From: Planctomycetota bacterium
Lineage (GTDB): Bacteria; Planctomycetota; Phycisphaerae; Phycisphaerales; Phycisphaeraceae
Assembly: GCA_024279275.1 (NCBI GenBank)
Contig: JAJRRS010000194.1
Coordinates: 1-35,044 of the forward strand
Reading direction: 5' to 3'
DNA length: 35,044 nucleotides
Under the pieces are notes generated by a model. It saw only the letters and a list, made by a program, of their open reading frames with translations. It had not been told where the DNA came from and ran no database searches. Made by a program: the position numbers and the translations under genes. Positions within the stretch are counted from its first letter, which is position 1. The number at the start of each line of letters is the position of its first letter. Of this stretch, positions 16,644-24,156 are shown one piece after another.

Positions 16644-17167
16644 TGCTCAATGCCGTGCGCGGAAATCAATACGGGGTAATGCGAGACCCCCAATGCTTTC
16701 GCAATATCGCTGCCCGATGCGGGCAGGATGGATAAGCCGTCCGCCAATTCGGCAATCGTGCGCAGATCATCCACGGTGTCAGCCTGCACCAGCATCCCCA
16801 CGGCACCGATTTTCTTGAGCTGGTCTCGGTAGTCCTGCAACCATTGCCGGGAACGCGCATCGGAACCGATCAGGAAAAAGGGTCGTGTGAACGGTCGATC
16901 ATGCGACCTCGCCTGCACCGATCCCGGTGTCAGGCCGGGGGATTGAATAGGTAATAATGCTGCTGGATTGGCCGCACCGAGTTGCGGCTTTGTCGGAATG
17001 GGGTTTTGCTTTGGGGTTCCATCGTCCGATTCGAAGACACTAAGAAACGGTGCAATGGGCTGGGTATGACCACTGTCATAGATAACAGTCAATTCAGCCT
17101 GAGCCATGACAGGCAGCAACGCGCAAACGATGCTCAACCCCCACCAACAACGATTGAATGGACTCAT
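16640..17167 (-). CDS. Integrating conjugative element protein, PFL_4695 family (TIGR03765)
   Basis: The ATG at 17167 begins MSPFNRCWWGLSIVCALLPV, a signal peptide cleaved after MAQA. The 175-residue precursor continues ELTVIYDSGHTQPIAPFL and ends with the conserved LSILPASGSDIAKALGVSHYPVLISAHGIEQ-type tail. It is periplasmic and of unknown role, and it sits between the transglycosylase and TraD as in the PFGI-1 class. It starts four bases after the transglycosylase stop and ends in a GTGA overlap with TraD. A longer frame to 17341 exists but overlaps the transglycosylase gene. Confidence 0.88.
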   Translation of the reverse strand: MSPFNRCWWGLSIVCALLPVMAQAELTVIYDSGHTQPIAPFLSVFESDDGTPKQNPIPTKPQLGAANPAALLPIQSPGLTPGSVQARSHDRPFTRPFFLIGSDARSRQWLQDYRDQLKKIGAVGMLVQADTVDDLRTIAELADGLSILPASGSDIAKALGVSHYPVLISAHGIEQ

Positions 17168-17171
17168 CGCG

Positions 17172-17714
17172 TTATCCCGTGACCCGCTGCCAACGGGTAA
17201 TAACACGGCGACGGTAGTGGTCGGCCCGTTGCAGATTGTTTGGTGAGTGGTAACAACCCACACTGGCCCACCAATCCTGCCGGGTGATGTAGCAGTCCTG
17301 CAGAATTGCTGCGCCGACACGTAGATTGAAATACGGATCAAGTGCCTGCCACGGCGTTCTGAGTCGTGCCTGGTGATAGCGCCAGTTGACTTGCATCAAC
17401 CCGATATCAATCGAGCGCTTGCCCTGCTCAAGCCAGTCCGTTAATGCATGCCAGGCCGCCAGCCGGGAATCAAAGAAGTAACCTCGACCTGCGACGTTCA
17501 ATGTCCATGGCCAGGGCCGGTAAATAGGCGTCGACGCCACCTGCTTACCGCTCTCGGTAAGAGCGACTGCATATAATAAGGTATAGGGAATGCCACGTTC
17601 CGTGGCAACAGACTGATAACCCACCGGCACCGCCCCATTGCTCCAGACTGTGTATGGAACAAACAGGCCGACAATCATGGACAACCAGACCGCATAGCGT
17701 CTAAACCCGGTCAT
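17172..17714 (-). CDS. Lytic transglycosylase (SLT domain) of the transfer system
   Basis: This 180-residue precursor has a signal peptide (YAVWLSMIVGLFVPYTVWS) and an SLT/lysozyme-like domain. ALTES holds the probable catalytic Glu (residue 54), RSIDIGLMQVNWRYH is the conserved substrate-binding block, and LDPYFNLRVGAAILQDC follows. Such enzymes open peptidoglycan so that the transfer apparatus can cross the wall; in R64-like and PFGI-1 elements the equivalent is called PilT. The start at 17714 lies three bases after the PFL_4693 stop. The C-terminal VGCYHSPNN motif is kept. Confidence 0.92.
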   Translation of the reverse strand: MTGFRRYAVWLSMIVGLFVPYTVWSNGAVPVGYQSVATERGIPYTLLYAVALTESGKQVASTPIYRPWPWTLNVAGRGYFFDSRLAAWHALTDWLEQGKRSIDIGLMQVNWRYHQARLRTPWQALDPYFNLRVGAAILQDCYITRQDWWASVGCYHSPNNLQRADHYRRRVITRWQRVTG

Positions 17715-17717
17715 CGT

Positions 17718-18494
17718 CTAAAGGTCCGATGACCGAAGCTGTGATACATCCGCTCCCCGACGGCGCAGAATATATGGGGCCTCTCCACGGCCACTCGTTA
17801 GTTTATCCAGGGCACCGCCATCATGATTAAGGGTGACCCGCCGACTGCGCACCCATGCGGGATCAATATGGTGAGTCGACGCCCAGTCCCGTACGGTCGC
17901 ATCATCACCCGGCGCAATGTCCGAGAGATAAATATCGATGCCACTGACTTCATCAATCCGCTTTAACAACTTGCCCACCAACATGTCACAAGCCGGACAT
18001 TCGGGACGGGCGAAAAACAACAGGCGATCGGTGGATTGCAATACGCTCGTCTCTTCTGTCTTTCCAGGCAGTCGATCAACATCTATTAGTAGTTCATTCG
18101 GATACAGGCGCTTGCCCGCAGCATCGTAGGCGCGTTGAAATGCGAGAATACGGTCTACATCCTCCCGCATCGCGCGCAACCACACTTCGGCATACCTCTG
18201 TCGCTCTGCCTCATCCCGTGCATGAATACCCAGCACTTCGATGGGCGATATCGTTGAGGGGCTGATGCTGCCGCGAATCCCTTGCATCAACTGTTTGTAG
18301 CGCTGCCATTCCACTTCCGACAAATCCCAGAGGTGAGCACGTACTCGATCTGACTCTGAAAAAATGTTCGTGGCAGTCGATGATGCATCCTGTCTGGTTT
18401 CTTTAACCTGGGTATGCGATAGCTCGATAGCCATTACGGGATGCACTGCCAGAAGTGCAATGGATAAAATAATTAGTTTTAATCCGCTATTCAT
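17718..18494 (-). CDS. Integrating conjugative element protein, PFL_4693 family (TIGR03759)
   Basis: The start at 18494 (MNSGLKLIILSIALLAVHPV, signal peptide) overlaps the upstream stop by eight bases. The 258-residue protein has a helical middle with the family phrase LWDLSEVEWQRYKQLMQGIRG and a C-terminal thioredoxin-like part with LLFFARPECPACDML, that is a CPAC pair at residues 166-169. It is probably periplasmic; a disulfide or thiol role is suggested by CxxC but not shown. Order before the transglycosylase and PFL_4695 matches the class. Confidence 0.88.
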   Translation of the reverse strand: MNSGLKLIILSIALLAVHPVMAIELSHTQVKETRQDASSTATNIFSESDRVRAHLWDLSEVEWQRYKQLMQGIRGSISPSTISPIEVLGIHARDEAERQRYAEVWLRAMREDVDRILAFQRAYDAAGKRLYPNELLIDVDRLPGKTEETSVLQSTDRLLFFARPECPACDMLVGKLLKRIDEVSGIDIYLSDIAPGDDATVRDWASTHHIDPAWVRSRRVTLNHDGGALDKLTSGRGEAPYILRRRGADVSQLRSSDL

Positions 18495-18771
18495 CCGGAC
18501 ATTCCCCGTCACAGTCGCTGGCATCGTTCACTGGCTGCGCGATCTTACTGTGGTATGGAATGGTCAGATCCCGGTAAATAACGGACTTACCAGAATGACA
18601 CCGCATCAGGTCGCTATGGTGTGCCATCTGGGTAACGGGATATAATTCCAGTGCGCTGTCTGAACTGGGTATCACCCTTGTGGATTCCAGCTCGTCACTG
18701 CCTTTGTCCGCAGTGACCGATCCCAAAGTAATTCCTCCGAAGAACAATAAAATTGCCAGTACGATTTCCAT
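18487..18771 (-). CDS. Small single-span protein of unknown function
   Basis: This 94-residue protein begins MEIVLAILLFFGGITLGSV, one N-terminal hydrophobic segment that could be a signal anchor, and continues as a polar chain with several Cys and His (MRCHSG, SDCDGECPDE at the end). I do not recognise a family. It sits tightly between the coiled-coil gene (five bases away) and PFL_4693 (overlap of eight bases), so it belongs to the transfer operon and is probably expressed. Its small size and C-terminal Cys pair suggest a periplasmic or membrane-linked accessory protein. Confidence 0.7.
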   Translation of the reverse strand: MEIVLAILLFFGGITLGSVTADKGSDELESTRVIPSSDSALELYPVTQMAHHSDLMRCHSGKSVIYRDLTIPYHSKIAQPVNDASDCDGECPDE

Positions 18772-18776
18772 CAGCT

Positions 18777-19532
18777 CTACCTCTTTAACGAAACGGAATG
18801 AGCCTGTCCGGCAGGCCCCTGAAAGTCGGCTTGCCCCTTGAGCCGATCGATGCGGGTCACTGTCCAGCCAGACTGTTGCTCACCGGACTTCAGAAATGCA
18901 GTACGTCCGGTTTGGGAAACGGCCACATAGGTCGTGTCATCCCACACATCGATCGCATCAACATGAAAAGGTGGTGTCTTGGCGGGACGAGGCTTGTGCT
19001 TGATAGTGGGTCGTTTGACGACCTTGCGTGCACGGATATTCCTGGCAAGCGTATCCAGCTGTGAAATGGCCGCGCTGATACGTTGACTGAGCTCTTTGTT
19101 GCCCTCTACGAGATCTGCGACCGACGCCTTGATCAGCTGGACACTTTCGGCCATGGCCGTGAGGCCTCGCTTCACATCCATGCTGTGGTTTTGTTGCGTC
19201 TCGAACCCACGGTCGATCCGACCGGACAGGGACGCCACCCTCCGATCGATCTGGTCGTACTTATCCTCGCTTTGGGCGAACTCTGTTCCTATAGATTCGT
19301 TACCCTCATGTACCGGAATATCAGATTCTGTTGTCACAGTCGCGCCTACCGGATTTCCCTCATCGCGAAGCACAAATGCCCACAGCACACTGATTGTTAA
19401 GACACCGATCACGACGGCGGCAAGCACCGTCTTGTAGGCCACTCGATGGGATGATGGATTCACCCCCGTCTGTTTCTGATTGGTCTCATCGTTTGAAAGG
19501 ACGGGTGGTTCCGGTTGCGTCTTAGTCTTCAT
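18777..19532 (-). CDS. Single-span coiled-coil protein of the PilL region
   Basis: From the ATG at 19532, inside the last bases of pilL, the protein has 251 residues. A proline-rich cytoplasmic tail is followed by one membrane span at about residues 34-52 (VLAAVVIGVLTISVLWAFV). Next come heptads between about 90 and 160 (YDQIDRRVASLSGRIDRGF, then LIKASVADLVEGNKELSQRI). A basic linker leads to a compact C-terminal domain with FHVDAIDVWDDTTYVAVS and SGWTVTRIDRLKGQADFQGP. That last part looks like a small beta-barrel periplasmic domain. Topology is of a type II inner-membrane protein linked to pilus assembly. No named family is recognised with certainty. Confidence 0.75.
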   Translation of the reverse strand: MKTKTQPEPPVLSNDETNQKQTGVNPSSHRVAYKTVLAAVVIGVLTISVLWAFVLRDEGNPVGATVTTESDIPVHEGNESIGTEFAQSEDKYDQIDRRVASLSGRIDRGFETQQNHSMDVKRGLTAMAESVQLIKASVADLVEGNKELSQRISAAISQLDTLARNIRARKVVKRPTIKHKPRPAKTPPFHVDAIDVWDDTTYVAVSQTGRTAFLKSGEQQSGWTVTRIDRLKGQADFQGPAGQAHSVSLKR

Positions 19533-20022
19533 CCTGCACAACCTCCATTTCGATGTTGGATCCAATATCCTGTGCAGCCATCTGCCGCCCATCACAACGC
19601 TCGAACGTGACGAGCCGGTGGACGGGATCTTGTACCAGGTGAAATGCTGGGCCCGCGAGCGTTTCCAATGCATCTCTCAACGTCATCGGCCCCAGACTTC
19701 GATGGACCGCAGGGAGTGGTAACGCAAACAATGAAGCCGTGTCCGGCCCGATCGATTCAGCATTGGCGAGCCGATAGCCACTGCGTTGCAGCAAATATCG
19801 AACTGCCTCGCCTACTATTTGAATCCGATCCGGAAACCGAACCGTCATTGTTGTGGCCAACAACTCAGCCTGTGCTTTGGTCGGTGTAGCGGCGAATAAG
19901 GAATAGCGACCAACCTGAAGATCTTTCGCCTGCAGGTTCACGCTGGCCAAGGTGCAAAGGCCAGCGACACAGATCGCAATCGCCGTAACCGGGTGTGTTG
20001 GATTGAGAATGGATTTTTTCAT
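19522..20022 (-). CDS. pilL: PilL-like protein of integrating elements (TIGR03748)
   Basis: From the ATG at 20022 the protein has 166 residues and a signal peptide (AIAICVAGLCTLASVNLQA). The mature chain DLQVGRYSLFAATPTKAQAELL and VRYLLQRSGYRLANA is the mark of the conjugative PilL N-terminal region, which resembles secretin-associated or STN-like domains. LRDALETLAGPAFHLVQDPVHR closes the domain. In PFGI-1 it heads a full pil cluster; here the rest (pilN to pilV) is absent apart from the transglycosylase. It is the first gene of the long transfer operon in this window. Confidence 0.88.
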   Translation of the reverse strand: MKKSILNPTHPVTAIAICVAGLCTLASVNLQAKDLQVGRYSLFAATPTKAQAELLATTMTVRFPDRIQIVGEAVRYLLQRSGYRLANAESIGPDTASLFALPLPAVHRSLGPMTLRDALETLAGPAFHLVQDPVHRLVTFERCDGRQMAAQDIGSNIEMEVVQDED

Positions 20023-20134
20023 TATGAACTTGGCCTCGAAGGTCTTATACAATCAGATACGCATCATCACGAAGCATCGTCACTCTGTGAATGGAAAACC
20101 CATCCAACCCCTTGCGCCGTTTCCTGAATACGCT

Positions 20135-21001
20135 TTATCTTCCTACGTACACAGAAGTGATCTGCTCGCGAATGTGCCCCAGCTCCAGACTGATAGTCCT
20201 GCGGGCTTGGCGATCCATCACCTTCTGGCCGGGACTCAATACTTTCGACACAGGGCCGCCGGCCGCCGGTGACTTCCACCCTGTGAGTTCTTCATATCGC
20301 GCCTGTGCGTAGGCATGCCTCAGTCCGTGCATTTTTGACAGCCCGGCATTGGCGGTAAGACGCTCATACACACGTAGCTGCTGGACATAATTCAGATCAG
20401 CCGGTATCAGAGCACGTCTGCCCGCTAGCTGATGCGCACGTTGCAGCACTTCACGCTGTTGATCCGTGCGGACAGGAACCACTCGTTCCTTGCCGCCTTT
20501 GGTCCAACTGGGCTTCAGCCGGATGTGATCTCCACGATCCGCATAATCCGGGCTGAACTTGATAGCCTCTTCCCGACGCAGACCGAAGGCCTGTTGCAGC
20601 TCCAGACTCATGCGCACATAGGGGTCTTTGATCTTATCCAAATCCTGCACCGTCACCCCAGTCGCTTTCGACGTATTGCTCACAAACTGTCGATCCGGGA
20701 TCCCGTAGTGTTCATTGGATCGAGCGATAACATTTTGCTTGGCAACCTTCTCCGCCCACCATCGCAATACCGACATGCGGTTCTTGATGGTGCCGACCGC
20801 AAGCTCCTGCTGCATCCAATGTTTGACCAATGCATCCACATGTTTGGGTTTCAGCGATCTCGACTTCATGCCATGAAAACCCAGGTCATAGAGTTGATTC
20901 GCCATCATCATCAAATGATGGTGGCGCTTGGACTGGGTTGAATAGCTGCCGTCCCGATTGCGACGACAGATTTGTTTGAGTTGGTAATTCAGGTCTCTCA
21001 A
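20135..21001 (-). CDS. Tyrosine recombinase (integrase domain protein)
   Basis: The 288-residue protein starts at a TTG (20999-21001) with GGAG seven bases upstream; no ATG fits. It has an N-terminal SAM-like DNA-binding part (about 25-95, ending VLRWWAEKVAKQ) and a catalytic domain with GLRREEA (Arg142), TKGGKER (Lys171), HGLRH (His225, Arg228), LGH (His276) and the nucleophile Tyr285 in SVYVGR. All catalytic residues are present. Proteins of this type occur inside ICEs next to the transfer genes, apart from the main integrase, and may resolve multimers or act at an internal site. The hairpin-rich spacer just upstream is a natural candidate target. Its long leader is described separately. 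Confidence 0.9.
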   Translation of the reverse strand: MRDLNYQLKQICRRNRDGSYSTQSKRHHHLMMMANQLYDLGFHGMKSRSLKPKHVDALVKHWMQQELAVGTIKNRMSVLRWWAEKVAKQNVIARSNEHYGIPDRQFVSNTSKATGVTVQDLDKIKDPYVRMSLELQQAFGLRREEAIKFSPDYADRGDHIRLKPSWTKGGKERVVPVRTDQQREVLQRAHQLAGRRALIPADLNYVQQLRVYERLTANAGLSKMHGLRHAYAQARYEELTGWKSPAAGGPVSKVLSPGQKVMDRQARRTISLELGHIREQITSVYVGR

Positions 21002-21108
21002 AGTGTTATCTCCAAATGATAAGTGTTTATGGTCACCTGGCAGTCGAAACTACGCAGGTCCGCTTGCGCGAAAAGACCATGGGCCACCACGCCCATTGAC
21101 CTGAAGAT

Positions 21109-21122
21109 GCCTGGTCTCAGGC
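21109..21122. repeat. Hairpin GCCTG-N4-CAGGC
   Basis: GCCTG, loop GTCT, CAGGC. It lies in the leader of the tyrosine recombinase and uses the same five-base arms, in opposite order, as hairpins at 21302 and 21604. Confidence 0.6.
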
Positions 21123-21148
21123 AACGCTGTTTTTCCCTTTCGGGTAAT

Positions 21149-21162
21149 GGCCAGCGCTGGCC
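21149..21162. repeat. 14-base perfect palindrome
   Basis: GGCCAGCGCTGGCC is fully self-complementary, about 150 bases upstream of the tyrosine recombinase start. It could be a protein-binding site, a recombinase core or an RNA hairpin. Confidence 0.6.
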
Positions 21163-21186
21163 AACTTGGCCCTAATGGGCCTACTT

Positions 21187-21201
21187 TTAGGGTGGTTTCA
21201 T
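21187..21201 (-). CDS. Candidate leader peptide MKPP
   Basis: A very strong ribosome site AGGAGG (21208-21213 on the minus strand) is placed six bases before an ATG that opens only ATG AAA CCA CCC TAA. It lies about 185 bases upstream of the tyrosine recombinase and ahead of several hairpins. The best ribosome site in the region serving a four-codon frame that ends in Pro-Pro-stop suggests a regulatory leader rather than a functional peptide. Proline pairs and stop after proline are known to slow ribosomes. Confidence 0.45.
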   Translation of the reverse strand: MKPP

Positions 21202-21301
21202 AAAACACCTCCTTTTAAATATGCAGATAAAACTGCGCGTGATAGAAAATGAACATCAACGGCCCCACTAGGGGCGGGCGTCTTTGTTCGTTAATTAAAT
21301 A

Positions 21302-21315
21302 CAGGCGAACGCCTG
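21302..21315. repeat. Hairpin CAGGCG-AA-CGCCTG
   Basis: Six-base arms around AA. A near copy, CAGGC-ATTC-GCCTG, is at 21604-21617, about 300 bases away in the same gene-free region. Confidence 0.55.
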
Positions 21316-21541
21316 CGAGAATGTGCCGATCTCAAAACTGGATGGGGTCGGTTCGGTTCGGAAGATGGATCCACGGCTCACAGCCGTTGCGCGTTACAGG
21401 ATCCGAATACGCTCAATCGCCACTAGTACACGCAGTGGCCACGGTTAAAATCGATCGAGGGCGGTAGTGTAGGAACACTAAACCCAGCTGTAATCGATAA
21501 ATCCAATCGCAAACCCGCGCCGTTAATAGGATTGCCGCCCG

Positions 21542-21572
21542 CGTCACTACCCCGCTTCGCTCACTAGTGACG
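21542..21572. repeat. Palindrome with CCGCTTCGCTC loop
   Basis: CGTCACTA at 21542-21549 pairs with TAGTGACG at 21565-21572. The loop contains CCGCTTCGCTC (21552-21562), identical to the loop of the palindrome that breaks traG at 94-144. Confidence 0.6.
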
Positions 21573-21603
21573 AGGGCGCCTTCGGGTCATGCATGCCAAG
21601 CGC

Positions 21604-21617
21604 CAGGCATTCGCCTG
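21604..21617. repeat. Hairpin CAGGC-ATTC-GCCTG
   Basis: Five-base arms with a four-base loop; companion of the hairpin at 21302-21315. Confidence 0.55.
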
Positions 21618-21795
21618 TCACAGGGCCTGCTATTGAACATAGATGGCGTCATTCGGGCATGCATACCTGCCCAACCGGGGTCCACAGGCGCCGCTGAATG
21701 CGGCTCCGCCCTTGGCACGCGAGTTTGTGGCTCGCGTTACCGTGGTGGGCAAGACCTGGGGGACTCGGTGGACAGCTACTTATTTTGAAGTGGGC

Positions 21796-22821
21796 CTACA
21801 ACGCGTTTAGTTTGACTTGAAAATCACCGACTATGGCCATGATTTCATCAAACGCAGGGACATCGCCATAAAACATTTCCTGTTGCATGGCTTCGTAATC
21901 GGCCTGCCAAGCAGGTAGATCAGACTCTGCAGGCACTACTCTCAACTGAGCGAAATTAACCGTTGAGTAATCGACCCACGTGTAGCGGAAAAAGACTTGG
22001 CGGTGAGCGGCAATCCGGTGGAACAAGTCAGGATCCAGAATCGCTTGATCTCCAATACCGGCTTGGATTAGCCAAAAGAGATCATAGTAATGTCGAGCCA
22101 TGGCTTGCCGACGGCCTTTTTTTGCCTCCGGACGAAAAGTCTCCTCGTGCAACAGCATCGCCTTTTCCCAAAAGGTGCGTCTCGGCATGACCGCTCGAAC
22201 GGTGGTGTCTGGCTCGGATAGAAGATCGGGGAATGCATCAGAAATATAAGGCTTCACTTCGACAGAGTCGGCGGGATCCGTATCTGAACGAGCGCCCATT
22301 TCAATTTTTACTGCACGACGAAGATAGGCCGTGCCTGGCGGAAAAGCCGTGGGGTAAAACAGCAGCAACGTCTGCTTGTCAGGATCGTCCGGATCATGCT
22401 CAAGCGCCCATTTGCTCGAGTCTGGTAAATCCGATGAAATGACTTCAAGGAGCGCCGGATAAATCTCATCACTAACACATTTCTGACTCGCCGCCTTCAA
22501 CCCCTTTAGACGTTTTTTTGTCTGCTTCTTACTGGGTGCATTCTCGGGTGCATCATTCCCATCGAAACCCAGGACGCCGCGATCAATGACGATATCGATG
22601 TCTTCGGAAAAACGTTCTATGAGGTTCCAGCACTTGGATAAAGACGTGCCACCCTTGAACGACAAATGTTCACCCCATTTGGGTAACTCAAATAATTTAC
22701 GAAGAGTCCAGCAAACCCAGAAATCCTTTTCAACCGCAATCTCAAACAGATTGAGTTGTGCGCCAGCCTCAGTGCAAATCAACTGACGTCGTTCTTCGGG
22801 CATCTCAGTGAATTCTTTCAT
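21796..22821 (-). CDS. abiEii: AbiEii/AbiGii-type nucleotidyltransferase toxin
   Basis: This 341-residue protein of the AbiEii family has [13 protein letters not shown] near residues 32-44, then the nucleotidyltransferase signature FKGGTSLSK (about 55-63) and RFSEDIDIV (70-78) with the metal-binding pair Asp74 and Asp76. In the AbiE systems studied, the toxin is a nucleotidyltransferase thought to modify cellular RNA, blocking growth on phage infection. It follows the AbiEi-like antitoxin with an ATGA overlap. The C-terminal part ([14 protein letters not shown]) also fits the family. As cargo of the ICE it could serve defence and element stability. Confidence 0.92.
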   Translation of the reverse strand: MKEFTEMPEERRQLICTEAGAQLNLFEIAVEKDFWVCWTLRKLFELPKWGEHLSFKGGTSLSKCWNLIERFSEDIDIVIDRGVLGFDGNDAPENAPSKKQTKKRLKGLKAASQKCVSDEIYPALLEVISSDLPDSSKWALEHDPDDPDKQTLLLFYPTAFPPGTAYLRRAVKIEMGARSDTDPADSVEVKPYISDAFPDLLSEPDTTVRAVMPRRTFWEKAMLLHEETFRPEAKKGRRQAMARHYYDLFWLIQAGIGDQAILDPDLFHRIAAHRQVFFRYTWVDYSTVNFAQLRVVPAESDLPAWQADYEAMQQEMFYGDVPAFDEIMAIVGDFQVKLNAL

Positions 22822-23441
22822 GCTGCACTTTCCTGATCGGAAAGCGCCCGAATTATATCGGCGATCCAGGCCGGAGCATATCGAATGTCTTTTATCAGTT
22901 GCTTGCGGGCATCCGTATCGAGACGGCGATCAAGCCTCGCGGTGATCTGCTGATCAACATTCTTTCGGCCCAGATGGCGCAAAGCCTGTATGACTAACCC
23001 GCTGGCCTTCCCTGCAGTCGCCATATTCCGAGGGGTGGTGTGTTTCAGGATGATTTGGCGCTTGCCAATCTGAACTGTCCGCGTACGACCATCCGTTAGA
23101 TAAACAACTTTCATGGGGACTTGTGTGGAGAGGCCGAGAAGATTAGCGGCGTAGGCACCAGATGGTTGTAAGCGAGTTGCATCACGTCCTGCCAAAGCGC
23201 TTGCGATATCATCCGTAGAAGGTTGCAGCATCCCCAACTGAGGGTCAATTTTCGGATAATCGTACAACCCCCTGGCCAATTGCCGGATGAGTCCACTGTC
23301 CCGATGTCGCATCAGTGCAAGATCGACTGCCTGGCGGGTACCGAGATCCATGAAACTATCAGGCGTAAAGACCCAGCCCCGCTTGCGGGAACGAATCCGC
23401 CGGAGAATCTTGCTGTCGCTGCTGTCTGCGTGTTTACCCAT
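22818..23441 (-). CDS. abiEi: AbiEi-like antitoxin (DUF6088)
   Basis: From the ATG at 23441 the protein has 207 residues ([20 protein letters not shown]). The N-terminal winged-helix part includes [21 protein letters not shown] and [23 protein letters not shown], as in DUF6088/AbiEi proteins. The C-terminal half ([22 protein letters not shown]) should hold the toxin-neutralising region. It precedes the toxin with an ATGA overlap. By analogy it also represses its own promoter. No strong ribosome site precedes the chosen start. An in-frame ATG at 23501 would add 20 residues and is possible. Confidence 0.87.
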   Translation of the reverse strand: MGKHADSSDSKILRRIRSRKRGWVFTPDSFMDLGTRQAVDLALMRHRDSGLIRQLARGLYDYPKIDPQLGMLQPSTDDIASALAGRDATRLQPSGAYAANLLGLSTQVPMKVVYLTDGRTRTVQIGKRQIILKHTTPRNMATAGKASGLVIQALRHLGRKNVDQQITARLDRRLDTDARKQLIKDIRYAPAWIADIIRALSDQESAA

Positions 23442-23497
23442 ATTTTTGAAAGAAATACGTATATGTTTATCTTTCAAAAGAATAGCACTATTTATGA

Positions 23498-23591
23498 CCA
23501 TGTCCAGTCATATTTTGTGGGCTAACAGGAGGGGCCATGACCCACCAGAAAGAGAATCTCCCCAGTGGGTATGGCCATGTACTCCAGTCAT
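23498..23591. repeat. Interrupted direct repeat around a hairpin upstream of abiEi
   Basis: CCATGTCCAGTCAT (23498-23511) recurs at 23575-23591 with three extra bases after CCATGT. The copies flank the stem-loop at 23533-23576 and lie just upstream of the AbiEi start, suggesting operator sites for the antitoxin, which binds paired repeats in characterised AbiE systems. Confidence 0.45.
23533..23576 (-). promoter_or_regulatory. Stem-loop upstream of abiEi
   Basis: GGCCAT (23533-23538) pairs with ATGGCC (23571-23576) and CCCAC (23541-23545) with GTGGG (23565-23569), with a small internal loop between. It is in the gap between the DUF6573 stop and abiEi. It may end transcription from the DUF6573 gene or act in the abiE leader. 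Confidence 0.5.
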
Positions 23592-23630
23592 CGACTTGAT
23601 AAGTTGAAAGAACGGCACAGGAACGGTGCT

Positions 23631-24059
23631 TCAGTCCTCATGTGGCAGCAGAATCGTGATCACCGGTTCGCCGGAATCACCGGGGCTGACGATCAACCGT
23701 AGCGCTATCAGCTCAGCTTCCGTCGATTGACCATCACGTGGCACACGATAGAGCTGAAACAAGATCCGGTCACCCGAATCCTTGCTGGTCCGAATGGCGT
23801 GAGATGCCATATAGAGCACATCCCACAACCGTCCCGACTGATCCTGATGAACCTGCTTCTGGCTGTCATCATCGGTCCAGGCCACACAATCGGCCCAAGC
23901 ATCGGTAGTCAAAGCGACTGGCCACTTAAAGCCAGCCTCCTTGGCCATGGAACCCGGGTCGATCAATACACCGTCCTCAATGGCTTGAGCACGGGTATAG
24001 GTAGAAATGACCTTACCGAAAAACGATTCGGCTGTTTGTTCATTTGAGGTATTACACAT
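23631..24059 (-). CDS. DUF6573 family protein
   Basis: The ATG at 24059 has AAAGGAG seven bases upstream. The 142-residue protein is cytoplasmic with no membrane span. It has FGKVISTYTRAQAIEDGVLIDPGSMAKEAGFKWPVALT near the N-terminus, WADCVAWTDDDSQ and GRLWDVLYMASHAIR in the middle, and a beta-rich end. This arrangement is typical of DUF6573, small proteins found on plasmids and ICEs, often beside anti-restriction, RadC or ssb-type genes. Function is unknown. The long frame upstream to 24338 crosses the RNA leader and the end of radC and is rejected. Confidence 0.87.
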   Translation of the reverse strand: MCNTSNEQTAESFFGKVISTYTRAQAIEDGVLIDPGSMAKEAGFKWPVALTTDAWADCVAWTDDDSQKQVHQDQSGRLWDVLYMASHAIRTSKDSGDRILFQLYRVPRDGQSTEAELIALRLIVSPGDSGEPVITILLPHED

Positions 24060-24136
24060 GGTGTTTCTCCTTTGATGGATAAGCACCGGAGCACACCTCC
24101 TTCCCTGTCGGGGAAGAAGAGTCTTCCCCGGCAGGG
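24060..24136 (-). promoter_or_regulatory. Structured mRNA leader of the DUF6573 gene, radC RNA motif-like
   Basis: A strong hairpin lies at 24103-24136: outer arms CCCTG/CAGGG, one mismatch, then nine pairs CGGGGAAGA/TCTTCCCCG with a four-base loop. It is followed on the minus strand by AAGGAGG (24096-24102), then CTCC (24088-24091) and the ribosome-site GGAG (24067-24070). CTCC can pair either with the upstream GGAG or with the true ribosome site, so two exclusive folds are possible. The same order of parts is found before radC and before the DUF3577 gene. The radC RNA motif is known from 5' leaders of such genes. Confidence 0.6.
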
Positions 24137-24156
24137 TTTGTGAAAAGTTGTGGATG

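Larger units (their letters stand above)
21002..21795. other. Gene-free, hairpin-rich 0.8-kb hub
   Basis: No credible gene lies between the tyrosine recombinase and the AbiE toxin. The region is full of short inverted repeats: TGGGC/GCCCA (21080-21095), GCCTG-GTCT-CAGGC (21109-21122), the palindrome GGCCAGCGCTGGCC (21149-21162), CAGGCG-AA-CGCCTG (21302-21315), AGTGT/ACACT (21466-21479), CGTCACTA/TAGTGACG (21542-21572) and CAGGC-ATTC-GCCTG (21604-21617). A four-codon leader ORF is at 21187. Such clusters are usual for origins of transfer or replication, recombination sites and long regulatory leaders. Sequence alone cannot say which. Confidence 0.6.
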
